The position numbers were made by a program, and so were the translations under genes. This document shows positions 63,793-64,000 of a DNA stretch of 64,000 nt, in pieces (position 1 is the stretch's first letter; each line of letters begins with the position of its first letter). The notes beneath the pieces were generated by a model. It was not told the origin of the DNA, did not search any database, and saw only the letters and a program-made list of their open reading frames with translations. Source of the stretch: Microbacterium oleivorans (GTDB lineage Bacteria; Actinomycetota; Actinomycetes; Actinomycetales; Microbacteriaceae); NCBI RefSeq assembly GCF_001691565.1, contig NZ_MAYO01000003.1, positions 1,464,766 through 1,528,765 on the forward strand, read 5' to 3'.

Positions 63793-64000
63793 CCCTTCTC
63801 CGCGAGAGTGTCGTCGACGAGGTCGCGGAGGGTCGTGGCGTCGGGCAGCTGACCGAACAGGCGCGCGGCGACCCGACCCTTGCGGTCCACGACGAGGGTT
63901 GTCGGAGCCGCCTGGAGCGAGGTCCAGTCCGCGAAGGCGAGCTTCAGATCGACGTCGCCTCGGGCGAGGATCGACGGGTACGTGATCTTGTACGTGTCAT
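63789..64000 (-). CDS. TlpA/ResA-type thiol-disulfide oxidoreductase, C-terminal part
   Basis: Only the last 70 residues are in the window: YKITYPSILARGDVDLKLAF, QAAPTTLVVDRKGRVAARLF, ending LRDLVDDTLAEKG. The cis-Pro loop APTTLVVD and following RKGRVAAR strand are typical of TlpA/ResA thioredoxin folds. It receives electrons from CcdA and reduces apocytochrome c. The CxxC active site and signal peptide lie beyond the window end. Confidence 0.88.
   Translation of the reverse strand, partial: DTYKITYPSILARGDVDLKLAFADWTSLQAAPTTLVVDRKGRVAARLFGQLPDATTLRDLVDDTLAEKG

Noticed and set aside
1-64000. CRISPR arrays, complete insertion sequences, rRNA genes, origin
   Set aside because: No regularly spaced repeats, transposase genes, rRNA sequence or DnaA-box cluster were seen.

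Overview
The window is high-GC actinobacterial DNA. Several features point to Microbacteriaceae, most likely Microbacterium or a close relative: strong C/G third positions, many genes whose start codon lies six or seven bases after a TANNNT box (leaderless transcripts), a recurrent GGATGCCG octamer, menaquinone synthesis with dispersed men genes, and a System II cytochrome c maturation operon. This placement is inference; no rRNA gene is present. Apart from one 5 kb integrated element, the window is ordinary chromosomal core and accessory DNA.

Layout. 1-6.4 kb: the start of murB, a two-subunit MaoC-type dehydratase, a TauE/SafE exporter, a lactonase, a NYN nuclease-like protein, an ABC1/UbiB kinase and a PadR regulator with a palindromic operator. 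6.5-20 kb: a secreted transglycosylase-like protein, aminopeptidase, stand-alone LigD-type polymerase, MFS pump, phosphoesterase, TetR regulator, tRNA-Met, tRNA-Thr, M23 peptidase, inositol monophosphatase, tRNA-Tyr, FBP zinc protein, LysM protein and yajQ. 20.45-25.46 kb: an element inserted in the 3' end of yajQ, bounded by a 14-bp direct repeat. It carries a 5'-truncated integrase, the end of a tape-measure gene, an excisionase-like gene, a RelA/SpoT-type synthetase with an overlapping small partner between two copies of one terminator, a 25-codon peptide and an unknown two-gene membrane module. 25.5-32.5 kb: a BLUF photoreceptor, a sugar oxidoreductase/isomerase operon divergent from a TetR gene, an MFS pump, a hydrolase and an FprA-type reductase.

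32.6-54 kb holds the menaquinone pathway: polyprenyl diphosphate synthase, menG, divergent menF, menD, menB-menE-menA and menC. Between them lie hydrolases, a DUF222/HNH protein, PPK2, small membrane proteins, a zinc-ribbon/nuclease-like protein and a GH51 arabinofuranosidase with its LacI regulator. 53.7-59.3 kb is a TetR-controlled MMPL/YhgE membrane module with two abutting perfect palindromes. 59.4-64 kb is an AlaX-like editing protein and the tlpA-ccdA-resB-ccsB operon, cut by the window end.

How the genes fit together: the men genes supply the respiratory quinone and the tlpA/ccdA/resB/ccsB genes mature the c-type cytochromes it feeds. The cell-wall enzymes at 6.6 and 15 kb share an 11-bp-period direct repeat resembling MtrA boxes. 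The 5 kb element is probably a decayed prophage kept for its cargo; its RelA-like pair is the best candidate for an undescribed toxin-antitoxin or phage-defence module.
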